A stretch of 64,000 bases of DNA. It comes from Firm-04 sp045617625 (lineage in GTDB: Bacteria > Bacillota > Clostridia > Oscillospirales > Ruminococcaceae). Positions 1 through 8,990 of this stretch are shown here, piece after piece (position 1 is the first letter of the stretch; every line of letters starts with the position of its first letter). A program made the position numbers and the translations under genes. A model generated the notes under the pieces. The model worked only from the letters and a program-made list of their open reading frames with translations. It had not been told where the DNA came from and did not search any database. Where the stretch lies: positions 11,951-75,950 of the forward strand of contig JAZLJA010000055.1 of the NCBI GenBank assembly GCA_045617625.1, written 5' to 3'.

Positions 1-948
1 AGCGATACAGCCGTGAGCGAATTCCAGAAATTTCAGCAGAATGTCCCGTTTGTTGCATATACCACCCTGCAAATGCGTGACGCTGCCGACAGCGGCGTGC
101 TGGATGCGTTTGTTCTCGAATATCAGGGCTATTACAATGCCTCCGATTTGCGCAGCTACGAATTTATCCCCTTTGGTGTACGCCACGACAGCCCCGTTTA
201 TGCGCTCGGACATCTCTCTGAGGAAGAATCGGAACTGCTCAACACCTTTATCGAATATTGCCTCAACGACAAGAACCAGAAGCTTGCGAAAAAATACGGC
301 TTCAACTATCTGGAAGACTACAAGGACAACCTCTCGGATACTGTCAACGGTGCCGCAATGCTGAGCGCACAATCGCTGTGGAAAAACGAAAAAGATTCCG
401 GCAGCCCTGTCATGGCAGTGTTCGTCGCTGATGTTTCGGGCAGTATGGCAGGTGCGCCGCTGGCAAATTTGCAGCAGTCGCTCATCAATGCTTCGCAGTA
501 TATCAACTCCACAAACTACGTCGGTCTGGTCAGCTATTCTACCGACGTCACCAAAAACCTTGACATCGGCGAGTTCAACCTCAATCAGCGCAGTTACTTC
601 ACCGGTGCCGTCAACAGTCTCTCTCCCGGCGGCAACACCGCAACTTACGACGCCGTGCTGGTCGCACTGGATATGCTGATGACCAAAAAAGCAGAGCTCG
701 AAGCCGAAGGTCAGACCATCAAGCCGCTGCTGTTTGTGCTGAGCGACGGCGAAACAAACACCGGCTGCGAACTTTCTCAGATCGACGATATCGTTGAAGG
801 CTTGGAAGTGCCCTGCTATACCATCGGCTATAATGCGAACCTCTCCAAACTCGCAGAGTTGTCTTCGATCAACGAGGCTGCCAACATCAACGCCGACAGC
901 GATGATGTCGTCTATAACCTCAAGAGCCTGTTCAACGCCCAGATGTAA
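1..948 (+). CDS. VWA-domain protein, 5' partial
   Basis: The frame is open to the left edge of the window, so the true start lies outside; the GTG at 13 has no convincing ribosome-binding site. The C-terminal two thirds is a von Willebrand factor A domain with a complete metal-ion (MIDAS) site: ADVSGSM (the DxSxS motif), a Thr in the TATYDAV segment, and LSDGETNTG. The preceding ~115 residues resemble the substrate-binding-like half of VWA proteins of the YfbK type (inference). Such proteins are usually exported or surface-attached and bind other proteins; the partner is unknown. The gene ends 100 bp before a hairpin terminator shared with htpG. Confidence 0.8.
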   Translation, partial: SDTAVSEFQKFQQNVPFVAYTTLQMRDAADSGVLDAFVLEYQGYYNASDLRSYEFIPFGVRHDSPVYALGHLSEEESELLNTFIEYCLNDKNQKLAKKYGFNYLEDYKDNLSDTVNGAAMLSAQSLWKNEKDSGSPVMAVFVADVSGSMAGAPLANLQQSLINASQYINSTNYVGLVSYSTDVTKNLDIGEFNLNQRSYFTGAVNSLSPGGNTATYDAVLVALDMLMTKKAELEAEGQTIKPLLFVLSDGETNTGCELSQIDDIVEGLEVPCYTIGYNANLSKLAELSSINEAANINADSDDVVYNLKSLFNAQM

Positions 949-953
949 TATCG

Positions 954-1150
954 GTATCTGCGGTGCATTGAAATCGAGGCTCCGCTTCAAACTTCGCTCA
1001 AGGGACTGTGCCCCTTGAGAATCCCATTTATAAAAAAACATCCGACTGCCGCGGTAGTCGGATGTTTTTTATCTATGAGGTTTCCAAAGGGGATCATTCC
1101 CTTTGGCGGGGGGGGCAGAGCCCCCATTACGATGCATCGCAGATACTGAT
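954..1150. repeat. Two copies of a dispersed intergenic repeat, inverted around the terminator
   Basis: 954-1030 reads GTATCTGCGGTGCATT, then a palindrome CTCAAGGGACTGTGCCCCTTGAG, then AATCCCATTTATA. 1080-1150 is the same element in reverse: its minus strand reads GTATCTGCGATGCATC, GTAATGGGGGCTC, then CCAAAGGGAATGATCCCCTTTGG. Further copies are near 11.3, 42.4 and 47.8 kb. Confidence 0.55.
1034..1070. terminator. Bidirectional intrinsic terminator between VWA gene and htpG
   Basis: A 14-bp perfect stem (1034-1047 with 1056-1069) with an 8-base loop, flanked by an A run on the left and a T run on the right, so it can end transcription from both directions. The two flanking genes converge on it. 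Confidence 0.8.
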
Positions 1151-1151
1151 A

Positions 1152-3044
1152 TCACACCATGAGGTCGCAGATCATTTTGCTGAGGGCAACGGGGTCATCG
1201 ACGGGCATTCCCTCGATAAGCAGAGCCTGCTGATAGAGCAATTCGGAATACTTGGCGAGTTTATCGGCGTCCTCGGTCTGAAGGCGCTGCAGTGTTGCGA
1301 AAATCGGGTGGTCGCCGTTCAATTCAAGCACGCGTTCCGCCTGCACCTTTTCGCCTGTGGGCATGGTATTCAGCACTTTTTCCATTTCCAGCGAGATCTG
1401 ACCCTCGGAGGAAAGGCAGACGGCGTGTGTTTTCAGGCGATTCGAGAGACGCACGGTCTTGACTTTGCCTGCAAGGGCTTTCTGCATTGCCTCAAACAGG
1501 TCTTTCGACTCGGCGTTCTTTGCTTCCAGTGCGGTCTTGTCCTCCTCGGATTCCAGCCCCAGATCACCGGCAGACACGTTTTTGAATTCCTTGTCGGCAT
1601 ACTTGGCAAGCATTTTGATCGCAAATTCATCGACATTTTCGGTGAGATACAGCACTTCCATGCCCTTGTCGAGCACCTGTTCGGTTGCAGGCAGAGCCTT
1701 GCATCTGCCGACGCTTTCACCTGCTGCGTAGTAGATGAACTTCTGCTCCTCGCGCATACGGGAAACGTACTCGGCAAGTGTAGTGAGCCCCTCGGCGTCC
1801 TCGCAGGAAGAACTGTGGAACATCAGCAGATCCTGCAAAAGCTCGTTGCTTGTGCCGAATGTGTGGTAAACACCGAACTTCAGCTGAATGCCGAATGCGT
1901 TCCAGAATTCCTCATACTTTTTGCGGTCGGTTTTGAGGAGTTTTGCAAGCTCATTCTTGATGGACTTCTCAACGGATTTTGCGATCAGTTTGAGCTGACG
2001 GTCGTGCTGCAGCATTTCACGCGAAATGTTCAGCGACAGATCCTCGGAGTCGATCAGACCGCGGACAAAGCTGAAGTGATCGGGCAGCAGATCGGCGCAC
2101 TTGTCCATGATCATGACACCGGATGCATAGAGCTGCAAGCCCTTTTCGTATTCCTTGGAATAGTAGTCGTAAGGCGCTTTTGCGGGGATGTAGAGCAGGG
2201 AGTTATACGTAACAGCACCCTCGCTGCGGCTGTGGATGTGCAGGAGCGGCTTGCCGTTATAATCGAAGAACTTGTCCTCGTAGAATTTGTCGTAATCTTC
2301 GTCGGTCAGTTCGTTTTTATTCTTCTTCCACAGCGGTGTCCGGCTGTTGAGAGTCTCGATCTCGGTGTGCGTTTCATACTCGTCCTCGGTGCCCTCTTTC
2401 AGATGCTCATGAGAAGTTTCCATGCGGATGGGGAAACGGATATAGTCGGAATACTTTTTCACGAGGCTGCGGATGCGGTATTCGTCGAGATATTCGCTGT
2501 ACTTTTCGTCATCGGTGTCGTCCAGCAGTTCCAGCACGATCTCTGTGCCGACGCTTGCCTTGTCGCAGGTGTCGATGGTATAGCCATCCACGCCCTCCGA
2601 CTGCCAGATATACGCAGTATCAGAGCCGTAAGCCTTGGTGCGGACGGTCACGCGCTTGGCGACCATGAATGCCGAATAAAAGCCCACGCCGAACTGTCCG
2701 ATGATATCGGTGTTTTCGTCAAGCTGATTCTCAGATTTGAACGCACGCGAACCCGAATGGGCGATCACACCGAGATTCTGTTCCAGTTCCTCGGCGGTCA
2801 TGCCGATGCCGTTGTCGATGATGGTGAGGGTGCGGGCATCCTTGTCGGGTTTCAGTTCGATGCAGAAATCGTCTTTTGCAATGCCGACCTTGTCATCGGT
2901 GAGGGAGCGGAAATAAAGCTTGTCGATCGCGTCAGATGCGTTGGAAATCAGCTCACGCAGAAAAATCTCCTTGTGGGTGTAAATCGAGTGAATCATCAAG
3001 TCGAGCATTCGCTTGGATTCAGCCTGAAATTGTTTTTGTTCCAT
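1152..3044 (-). CDS. htpG: Molecular chaperone HtpG (Hsp90)
   Basis: 630 residues, normal for bacterial Hsp90. The N-terminal GHKL ATPase domain carries NASDAIDK, DNGIGMT and GQFGVGFYSAFM, the ATP-binding motifs; the middle and C-terminal dimerisation domains follow at full length. HtpG is a cytosolic ATP-dependent chaperone. The gene has its own promoter with a perfect CIRCE operator over the start of transcription, so it is very probably repressed by HrcA. In Bacillus subtilis htpG is not in the HrcA regulon, so this control differs from that model. Monocistronic; it ends at the convergent terminator near 1050. Confidence 0.97.
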   Translation of the reverse strand: MEQKQFQAESKRMLDLMIHSIYTHKEIFLRELISNASDAIDKLYFRSLTDDKVGIAKDDFCIELKPDKDARTLTIIDNGIGMTAEELEQNLGVIAHSGSRAFKSENQLDENTDIIGQFGVGFYSAFMVAKRVTVRTKAYGSDTAYIWQSEGVDGYTIDTCDKASVGTEIVLELLDDTDDEKYSEYLDEYRIRSLVKKYSDYIRFPIRMETSHEHLKEGTEDEYETHTEIETLNSRTPLWKKNKNELTDEDYDKFYEDKFFDYNGKPLLHIHSRSEGAVTYNSLLYIPAKAPYDYYSKEYEKGLQLYASGVMIMDKCADLLPDHFSFVRGLIDSEDLSLNISREMLQHDRQLKLIAKSVEKSIKNELAKLLKTDRKKYEEFWNAFGIQLKFGVYHTFGTSNELLQDLLMFHSSSCEDAEGLTTLAEYVSRMREEQKFIYYAAGESVGRCKALPATEQVLDKGMEVLYLTENVDEFAIKMLAKYADKEFKNVSAGDLGLESEEDKTALEAKNAESKDLFEAMQKALAGKVKTVRLSNRLKTHAVCLSSEGQISLEMEKVLNTMPTGEKVQAERVLELNGDHPIFATLQRLQTEDADKLAKYSELLYQQALLIEGMPVDDPVALSKMICDLMV

Positions 3045-3071
3045 GGGGATCTGTCACCTTTCAAATTGGAT

Positions 3072-3098
3072 TTAGCACTCATCTTGTCCGAGTGCTAA
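3072..3098 (-). promoter_or_regulatory. CIRCE operator (HrcA site) of htpG
   Basis: Perfect inverted repeat TTAGCACTC - 9 bases - GAGTGCTAA, the canonical HrcA-binding element. It lies 28 bp upstream of the htpG start and covers the predicted transcription start. Confidence 0.95.
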
Positions 3099-3103
3099 TA
3101 ATA

Positions 3104-3131
3104 AGTATAACATACTATCAGAAAAAAGCAA
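3104..3131 (-). promoter_or_regulatory. htpG promoter
   Basis: On the minus strand TTGCTT - 16 bases - TATACT; the -10 box is at 3104-3109, placing the start near 3097 inside the CIRCE element. Confidence 0.65.
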
Positions 3132-3197
3132 TGGGATTCACGAAATGTTCACCTTTATTTTACAGTTTGTTCATAATAAGACGCAATCAGACAAAAC

Positions 3198-3232
3198 GTA
3201 TCGCCCGAGCCAATGAATGACTCGGGCGATAC
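3198..3232 (-). terminator. Terminator of the GH9 gene
   Basis: 12-bp stem GTATCGCCCGAG / CTCGGGCGATAC with an 11-base loop, followed on the minus strand by GTTTTGTCTG. It lies 52 bp beyond the GH9 stop codon. Confidence 0.65.
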
Positions 3233-3283
3233 TGTTGTAAAGGCTCGTTTGCGAACCCAATCAAAATCAGTCGGAGATATCCG

Positions 3284-5656
3284 TCACTGCGGTGCGCGAA
3301 GATCAGACTGTTCAATGAGCCGTGCGACAACCTTCAGCACACTGGTGACATCGTTTGCCGAAAGACCCTTTACGCCGTCCACATCCGCATTGCGAATGCC
3401 CTGCGCCGTCACATCCACTGTGGTGTCCGAACTTGCCAGACGATTCAGCAAAATTGCATCCGAAACGGTGATCTTCTGATCGCAGTTGACATCGCCGAGA
3501 TACAGATCGCCATCGTTTCCGCCCAGCTGTGTGCTGGTGGATGTCGAAGAAGTTGTGCTTTCGGTGGTCGTGGTGACAGAAGTGGAAGTCGTCGTGGTTG
3601 TGGTGGTGCTTGTCGTCGATGTGGTAGTCGGAGTCGTGCCTGTCGAGGGGTTCTTGCCGCCCGAATAAGGCTCAGGCTTGGTGCCGTCGGGTTCAGTGCC
3701 CCAGATCAGGGTGTCGCCGTCGTACATTGTGATCTTGTCGGTGACATTCATATCCTGTTTCACCAAACCATCGAACGAATAGTCATTGCTGCTGTCCCAG
3801 ACAGGGTTCTGGTCGGAAACGCCGACACGGAACTGGATTTCGCCCTGATGCTCAGACTGACCTGTGGGCATGACCACAGAGCCGTCCTTATAGGAGATCT
3901 TGACGTAGTAAATGTTGTCCTTATACTGGATCGGATTGGAGATCTCAGCATTGCTCCACTCGTCATAGCCGATGCGGACCTGCACATCATCTGCGGTCAG
4001 ACCTGCATCCAGCACTTCAGTCAGATCGAAGTAGTAGTTGTAGGAAAGATCCTTGACGATTCTTGCGGGCCATGCGGAATGGTTCGTGGTGTTTGCCTTG
4101 ATTTCGGTATAGCTGCCCGACGACTGGTTGATGCAGGCTTCCATATAGAACTCATCCCACTTGGGCGTTTCCACGGGCGGGAAGTTTGCAAGCTTCTCTC
4201 CGCCGTAGTCGTCGATCAGAGCACAGAGGCAAGCGGTGTAGCCTGCGTTGTAGTCGATGGCGACCTCGGTGTTCTCGTAAGCGTTGACTTCATCCTTGAA
4301 AGAGCCGTCCTGTCCGGGGCCGCCTTCCAATGCGCCGTAAAGCGTGTGTGCGTATTCCTTGGTTTTGCCCAGTTCGCTCCACTTGTCATCCCAAACACCG
4401 CTGGATGTTCTGTGGTGCCAGGATTTCGGGTTCTTTTCGCCCATGCCGAGCACGTAGCTCATGCCAAGCTTGTTATCGCCCAGGCAGTAATCGACCTGCT
4501 TCTTTGCGAATTCGTTATACTTGCTGCACTTTTCCGCATCATCCTTGAAGATGGTGTCGCAGGCGAACTTCGCCATAAATGCAGTGGTGGTTGCGTGACG
4601 GGTCGCGCCCCAGTTGAACAGCCATGCCAGACCGTCGGGTGTATAGGTGATCTGCTTGCCGTTATAGCCGGTCGTCCAGTATTCGAGATGTCTGTAAACC
4701 TGATCGATCCACTCCTCATCGCCGGTATTGTAGGCATAGAGCAGTGCTGCTGCCTGCGATTTGTCATCCCAGCACATACCCCAGGTGAACTTGCGGTCGG
4801 TGGACTGGTTTTCCAGCGGGAAAGCGGGGATATAATCGGATACACACTTGTCCAGATAGGACTTGTCGCCGGTTGCCATATACAGCCAGTTTGCGGCATA
4901 GAACAGCTCGTCCATGTAGTCAGCTTCGGTGCCCGACTGCTCAGTGTTGTAATAAGTTTTCTGCACGCCCTGACCTTTATTGCTTCTGGTGCTGTCAGCC
5001 AGTTTGAACAGGCTTTTTGCGTGTGTCAGATAGTTTTCAGCCAGTGTGGGATTCTCGTCCTTGAACACGAGATAGCCTGCTGCCAGAGCCGCTGCCATTT
5101 CGCCGACGGTGGTGGTAGAAGTTGTCTCATCGAACGGGCGCGGGTCTTTGCCGCCCTTCAGGACATATTTTGCCATATAGACCTCGGCGCTGCCCCACCA
5201 AACGTGGTCGAATGCGTCATCGGCAATGGTGCTGACGACTTTTGTGCCTCTGTCGCAGGCTGCAACGTAATCGAGACCCCATTGCAGGTTGTTCATATAC
5301 AGCTCATACAGACCTGCTTTTTTGACGGCATCCTTGTAGGCATAAATGCCCCAGGCAAGCATTGTTGCGGTGTAAGCGTTGGTCAGCGTGAATTTGATGT
5401 GGTCGCCCGCGTCAAACCAGCCGCCCGGCACCTCATCGTTGACCATACAGTCAGCACGCCAGGACACCTCGTTCCAATCGGGCAGCTCGCCGCACTGCTG
5501 CACCTCGTAGAAGAACATGGATTTTTGCAGAGCCTCCGCGTAATTATATTTGGATGATTCGGCTGCGGTTGCGGAAGAACAGCCGACACCCAGCGGAAGC
5601 GCGGTCACTGCCAGAGTTGCTGCGGTGGCAAGTGAAACCAATTTTTTGCTTCTCAT
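3284..5656 (-). CDS. Secreted dockerin-bearing GH9 endoglucanase with CBM3c
   Basis: 790 residues. A signal peptide (about 1-32) is followed by a glycoside hydrolase family 9 domain (about 36-475) with the DAGDH motif (catalytic base region) and NTEVAIDYNAGYT (containing the proton-donor Glu). A family 3c carbohydrate-binding module (about 490-650) sits next to it, the 'theme B' arrangement of processive endoglucanases. A Thr/Ser-rich linker and a C-terminal type I dockerin follow, with two calcium-binding segments (GDVNCDQKITVSDA and NADVDGVKGLSAND). Expected role: cellulose cleavage outside the cell while docked on a scaffoldin cohesin. Good SD (GAGAGGGGG) before ATG 5656. Single-gene transcription unit. 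Confidence 0.95.
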   Translation of the reverse strand: MRSKKLVSLATAATLAVTALPLGVGCSSATAAESSKYNYAEALQKSMFFYEVQQCGELPDWNEVSWRADCMVNDEVPGGWFDAGDHIKFTLTNAYTATMLAWGIYAYKDAVKKAGLYELYMNNLQWGLDYVAACDRGTKVVSTIADDAFDHVWWGSAEVYMAKYVLKGGKDPRPFDETTSTTTVGEMAAALAAGYLVFKDENPTLAENYLTHAKSLFKLADSTRSNKGQGVQKTYYNTEQSGTEADYMDELFYAANWLYMATGDKSYLDKCVSDYIPAFPLENQSTDRKFTWGMCWDDKSQAAALLYAYNTGDEEWIDQVYRHLEYWTTGYNGKQITYTPDGLAWLFNWGATRHATTTAFMAKFACDTIFKDDAEKCSKYNEFAKKQVDYCLGDNKLGMSYVLGMGEKNPKSWHHRTSSGVWDDKWSELGKTKEYAHTLYGALEGGPGQDGSFKDEVNAYENTEVAIDYNAGYTACLCALIDDYGGEKLANFPPVETPKWDEFYMEACINQSSGSYTEIKANTTNHSAWPARIVKDLSYNYYFDLTEVLDAGLTADDVQVRIGYDEWSNAEISNPIQYKDNIYYVKISYKDGSVVMPTGQSEHQGEIQFRVGVSDQNPVWDSSNDYSFDGLVKQDMNVTDKITMYDGDTLIWGTEPDGTKPEPYSGGKNPSTGTTPTTTSTTSTTTTTTTSTSVTTTTESTTSSTSTSTQLGGNDGDLYLGDVNCDQKITVSDAILLNRLASSDTTVDVTAQGIRNADVDGVKGLSANDVTSVLKVVARLIEQSDLRAPQ

Positions 5657-5733
5657 GGGAAATTCCCCCTCTCAATAATTCGTGCCCATACGGCGTGAAC
5701 ACCCACGCCCCTCACGTACAGGTCACCATTTTT

Positions 5734-5762
5734 ATGATACACGATTTTTGCCGATTTGTCAA
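5734..5762 (-). promoter_or_regulatory. Promoter of the GH9 gene
   Basis: Minus strand TTGACA (5757-5762), 17-base spacer, TATCAT (5734-5739). Predicted leader about 70 nt. Confidence 0.7.
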
Positions 5763-5819
5763 GAAGAAGCATCCATTTTTTACATTATATCCATATATTC
5801 AATGGAATTTCAGGAATGC

Positions 5820-5854
5820 AAAAAAACGCCCCGCGGACAATCCGCAGGGCGTTT
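5820..5854 (-). terminator. yajC terminator
   Basis: GC-rich stem ACGCCC-GCGGA / TCCGC-GGGCGT with one mismatch, followed on the minus strand by a run of seven T. It starts 9 bp past the yajC stop. Confidence 0.85.
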
Positions 5855-5863
5855 GGTGTGAAA

Positions 5864-6382
5864 TTATTCTTCGTCGTTCTTTTTCTTCTTGGGCTTTTCT
5901 TCGGTGTTCACGCCTGCCGCCGCAAGACCTTTCGTTCTCGCGGCTTTGCGTGCCTTTTCGGCAGCCTGTGCTTCTTCGATCTGCGTGATGTTTTCGTGGA
6001 TCGCCCACTTCTTCACTCTGATCTTGCTGCGCTCGCCGCCTGTTTCGATCACCACAGTGTCATCGGTGATCTTGATGACAATGCCGACCAAACCGCCTGC
6101 GGTGCAGACCTCATCGCCCACACGCACATTATCACGCATCTGCTGCGCTTCCTTATCACGCTTCTGCTGCGGACGCACAAGCAGCAGATACATCAGCACC
6201 AAAGCCAGTACCAGCGGCACAAAGCTCATGAGCAAACTGCCTGTGCCGGGCTGCTGCTGACCATCGGCACCTGCGGCTGTGGCTGCGGCTGCGCCGTCCT
6301 CGGCAAATGCGGTGATGCCAAGTATCACGGCAGAAATCATGGCTGCCGCTGCGCCTGCTGCGGTACGAATCATTTTTTTCAT
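5864..6382 (-). CDS. yajC: Preprotein translocase subunit YajC
   Basis: 172 residues. It has an N-terminal hydrophobic segment (about 5-27), an Ala/Gly/Gln-rich stretch, a second membrane segment (about 50-66) and then the YajC core: LLVRPQQKRDKEAQQM, VRVGDEVCTAGGLVGIV and TGGERSKIRVKKWAI. YajC associates with SecDF at the Sec translocon. The extra N-terminal hydrophobic segment and Lys/Glu-rich tail make it longer than the roughly 90-110 residues usual for the family. secD and secF are not adjacent. It has its own promoter and terminator. Confidence 0.9.
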   Translation of the reverse strand: MKKMIRTAAGAAAAMISAVILGITAFAEDGAAAATAAGADGQQQPGTGSLLMSFVPLVLALVLMYLLLVRPQQKRDKEAQQMRDNVRVGDEVCTAGGLVGIVIKITDDTVVIETGGERSKIRVKKWAIHENITQIEEAQAAEKARKAARTKGLAAAGVNTEEKPKKKKNDEE

Positions 6383-6433
6383 GTTAAAAAACGCCTTTCT
6401 GTTTGAAATTTGTGTCCGAAAAGATACTTTTCT

Positions 6434-6462
6434 ATTATATCATAGTTTCGAGTGTTTGACAA
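6434..6462 (-). promoter_or_regulatory. yajC promoter
   Basis: Minus strand TTGTCA (6457-6462), 17-base spacer, TATAAT (6434-6439), 50 bp upstream of the yajC start. Confidence 0.75.
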
Positions 6463-6491
6463 GAGCTTTTTGCAAATTCTTTGCGGATTTT

Positions 6492-7148
6492 TCACGGTTT
6501 TCGCACGCAGATGAAATAATGCTTGCTGTTCTGCACTTTTCCCGCGAAAAAGCAGTCGTCGATATGCCGCACCGAGATCAGTTCCATATCTGCGAACAAC
6601 CGCTGCACATCGTCCAGATCAACATAAAAATGCGGGATGCCGTATTCGGGTCCTTCCGCTGTTTTGATGACGGTGTTTTCGTCGTGTTTGGGATATCCTG
6701 CCTCCCGAAACGACCATGTCTCCTTCGAGCAGAGCGTGAGAAATGCCTCGCCGCCCGAGCGCAGGATTCTTCGCATTTCCGAGAGAATCCGCACAATGCC
6801 CTGCGAATCGGTGTGGGAGATCACATGGTAAGCAAACACGCAGTCAAACGATGCATCTGCATAGGGGAGCTGCTGCATATCACAGCAGACCGTCGGGATC
6901 TCGAGGTGTTCGGCGGCTGCCCGGTCGTTCAGTGATGCGATGCCTGTCTCGGACAAATCAAATGCCGACACCGAAAAGCCTGCTTTTGCGAAATAAATCG
7001 CGTGCCGACCAAGCCCGCAGCCGAAATCCAGCAGATCGCGGAAACCGATTTCACGCCAGCGTGCCGCCATAGCGATGCTTTCCCCCGAGGGGATACGCCA
7101 GAAATCATCGACCGCGGAATCCCAGTTCCATGCCTTTGAAATGCTCAT
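6492..7148 (-). CDS. Class I SAM-dependent methyltransferase
   Basis: 218 residues with a Rossmann methyltransferase core: motif I LDFGCGLGRHAIYFAK (SAM-binding glycine loop), the acidic residue after strand 2 in VSAFDLSE, CDMQQLPYADASFDCVFAYHVISH (motifs II/III) and LRSGGEAFLTL. The substrate is not deducible; the fold matches Methyltransf_11/25 families. Last gene of the aroC-DUF4364-methyltransferase run, starting 12 bp after the DUF4364 stop, so probably co-transcribed. Confidence 0.85.
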   Translation of the reverse strand: MSISKAWNWDSAVDDFWRIPSGESIAMAARWREIGFRDLLDFGCGLGRHAIYFAKAGFSVSAFDLSETGIASLNDRAAAEHLEIPTVCCDMQQLPYADASFDCVFAYHVISHTDSQGIVRILSEMRRILRSGGEAFLTLCSKETWSFREAGYPKHDENTVIKTAEGPEYGIPHFYVDLDDVQRLFADMELISVRHIDDCFFAGKVQNSKHYFICVRKP

Positions 7149-7160
7149 GAATCCGTCCTT

Positions 7161-7865
7161 TCAGTTATCGGAGAGGTCATACATTTCCTCCTCGTTGTTC
7201 ATCGCAATGTCAATGATTTTTCCGAAAAAGCCCGCAGGGTTGCGCAAAATGCGTTCGCCGAGCATCTCTGCCGACTGTTCACTCGGCGCGTGGATACGCA
7301 GCGAAAACATCTCGTGTCCGCCATCCTTGCAGGTGAGGCAAAGTGCCGTGCCATCGTCGTCTTTCTCATAGTGCAGTGCCAGATCGCGAATTGCCCGCTG
7401 CCGCGACACATAGCGCAAAGCGGTGAGCATCACCTGGTCGCGGAACGGTTTTGGCACGTATTGACGCAGTTTTTCAACACACAGCTTGCCCTTTGACGTC
7501 AGATAGTACACCGACTGAAATTCGCTGTCACGCTCCTCCGCCACCGAGCTGTTTTCGAGAAGAAATCCCACCGCATCGGAATAGAGGAAATAGCTGACGT
7601 GACCGCTTGTCACAAGGGCGTCGTAAAGCCACGCCTCGGGCAGACGCCTCTCAAATCGCAGCAGCACACAGCAAATCAAAATGCTGACAAGATGCGGATC
7701 GTTGAGGGCAAGGGGAGTCAGTTCGGGATAACTGCGCTTGGACGGGCGTGCCTCCGTGTGCGCAGCTTTTTGCGATTCGGGGAAAAATGCAAGCTGCCCC
7801 GGGATTTCCGGCGGTGTGGAAAATTCACTGTTTTCAAACAGTTCAAGCACGCGGTTCACCTCCAA
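7161..7865 (-). CDS. DUF4364-like protein
   Basis: 234 residues. After a variable Pro/Ser-rich N-terminus (about 1-45), the body resembles the Firmicute DUF4364 family. A winged-helix-like segment (about 55-140: LLRFERRLPEAWLYDALV ... VYYLTSKGKLCVEKL) precedes a C-terminal alpha/beta domain ending FFGKIIDIAMNNEEEM. Function is unknown; winged-helix character suggests regulation (inference). It lies 18 bp downstream of aroC in the same direction. Confidence 0.65.
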   Translation of the reverse strand: MEVNRVLELFENSEFSTPPEIPGQLAFFPESQKAAHTEARPSKRSYPELTPLALNDPHLVSILICCVLLRFERRLPEAWLYDALVTSGHVSYFLYSDAVGFLLENSSVAEERDSEFQSVYYLTSKGKLCVEKLRQYVPKPFRDQVMLTALRYVSRQRAIRDLALHYEKDDDGTALCLTCKDGGHEMFSLRIHAPSEQSAEMLGERILRNPAGFFGKIIDIAMNNEEEMYDLSDN

Positions 7866-7883
7866 ATGCGCAGGATAATGTCA

Positions 7884-8990
7884 TCAGAAGAAGTTCGGAT
7901 AATCCAGCAAATGCGACAAAAGTGCGATGCACATTGCCGCTTCGATGCAGGGCACCGATTCCGGCACAAGGCACGGATGCTGTACTGTCTCACTTTGCAG
8001 GACCTCGTTGGAGAGGGCGGAATAATCGACGGTTGCCTGCGGTTTGCCGATCGACGGCGCGGGCTTGATCGCCGCATGAAACGTGATCGGCATGCCCGAT
8101 GAAATGCCGCCCAGAATGCCGCCGTGATGATTCGTTTTTGTCAGCACATGACCGCGCTCATCGACGTAAAACTCATCGTTGCACTGGCTGCCCGTCATTT
8201 TCGCCGTCTGAAAACCTGCGCCGAATTCGAGTCCCCGCACACCGGGAATGCCGAAAACCAACTGCGCGATGGAATTTTCCAGCCCGTCAAAAATCGGGGA
8301 GCCGATGCCTGCCGGCACATTCACCGCATAGCAGGAAATGGTGCCGCCGAGCGTTTCGCCGCCCTGCGAGGCATTCTGAATATCTGCAAGCATTTTTCTG
8401 CCCTGTGCAGGATTGCGCACGGGGAATCGGCGGCTGCGCAGGGTGAGGATATCCTCTTTGCTCACGGTGGTTTCAGAGAACGGCTTGTCCTTGATGCCGT
8501 GAATCGAGGTGACCTGCGCGCCGACATAAATGCCGCGGCGTTCCAGAATCTGCTGACAGACGGCACCCGCAAAGCAAAGCGGAACCGTCATTTTCTCGGA
8601 GAGATGTCCGCCGTTGCGGCAGTCTGCAAATCCGCGGTAGCGCATGGCACCCGTATAATCGGCATGACCGGGACGTGCGATTTTCGAGACGCTGCGGTAA
8701 TCAAACGGCTCGGAGCCGCGGGGGTTGTTCAAAAACGCGCACAGCGGTGAACCCGTGGTACGGTCGGCTGCCAGACCTGAAAGCACCTGCGGGAAATCCA
8801 GTTCTTCGCGCGGCTGATGAGGGTCGCTGGAGACAAACGGAGAACGGGTGCGGCGGGTCATAAACCGTGCAAGCTGTTCCAGTTCGATATATTCACCCGG
8901 CGGGAGGTTGTCAAGCACCACGCCGATTGCGGGGCCTTCTGCTTCGCCGAACAGGGAGATACTGATTCGATGATTCCAAATTGATGCCAT
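7884..8990 (-). CDS. aroC: Chorismate synthase
   Basis: 368 residues, full family length. Family signatures are present: GHADYTGAMRYRGFADCRNGG, GGHLSEKMTVPL, and NHHGGILGGISSGMP near the C-terminus. It converts EPSP to chorismate, the last step of the shikimate pathway, using reduced FMN, in the cytoplasm. First gene of a three-gene minus-strand unit; other shikimate genes are not nearby. Confidence 0.97.
   Translation of the reverse strand: MASIWNHRISISLFGEAEGPAIGVVLDNLPPGEYIELEQLARFMTRRTRSPFVSSDPHQPREELDFPQVLSGLAADRTTGSPLCAFLNNPRGSEPFDYRSVSKIARPGHADYTGAMRYRGFADCRNGGHLSEKMTVPLCFAGAVCQQILERRGIYVGAQVTSIHGIKDKPFSETTVSKEDILTLRSRRFPVRNPAQGRKMLADIQNASQGGETLGGTISCYAVNVPAGIGSPIFDGLENSIAQLVFGIPGVRGLEFGAGFQTAKMTGSQCNDEFYVDERGHVLTKTNHHGGILGGISSGMPITFHAAIKPAPSIGKPQATVDYSALSNEVLQSETVQHPCLVPESVPCIEAAMCIALLSHLLDYPNFF

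Noticed and set aside
1008..3098. Long plus-strand open frame (696 codons) opposite htpG
   Set aside because: It is a codon-bias shadow of htpG; no SD, no recognisable domains, and it runs through the CIRCE operator and promoter.
3848..5557. Long plus-strand open frame (569 codons) opposite the GH9 gene
   Set aside because: Antisense shadow of a clear GH9-CBM3-dockerin gene, with no SD or family similarity.
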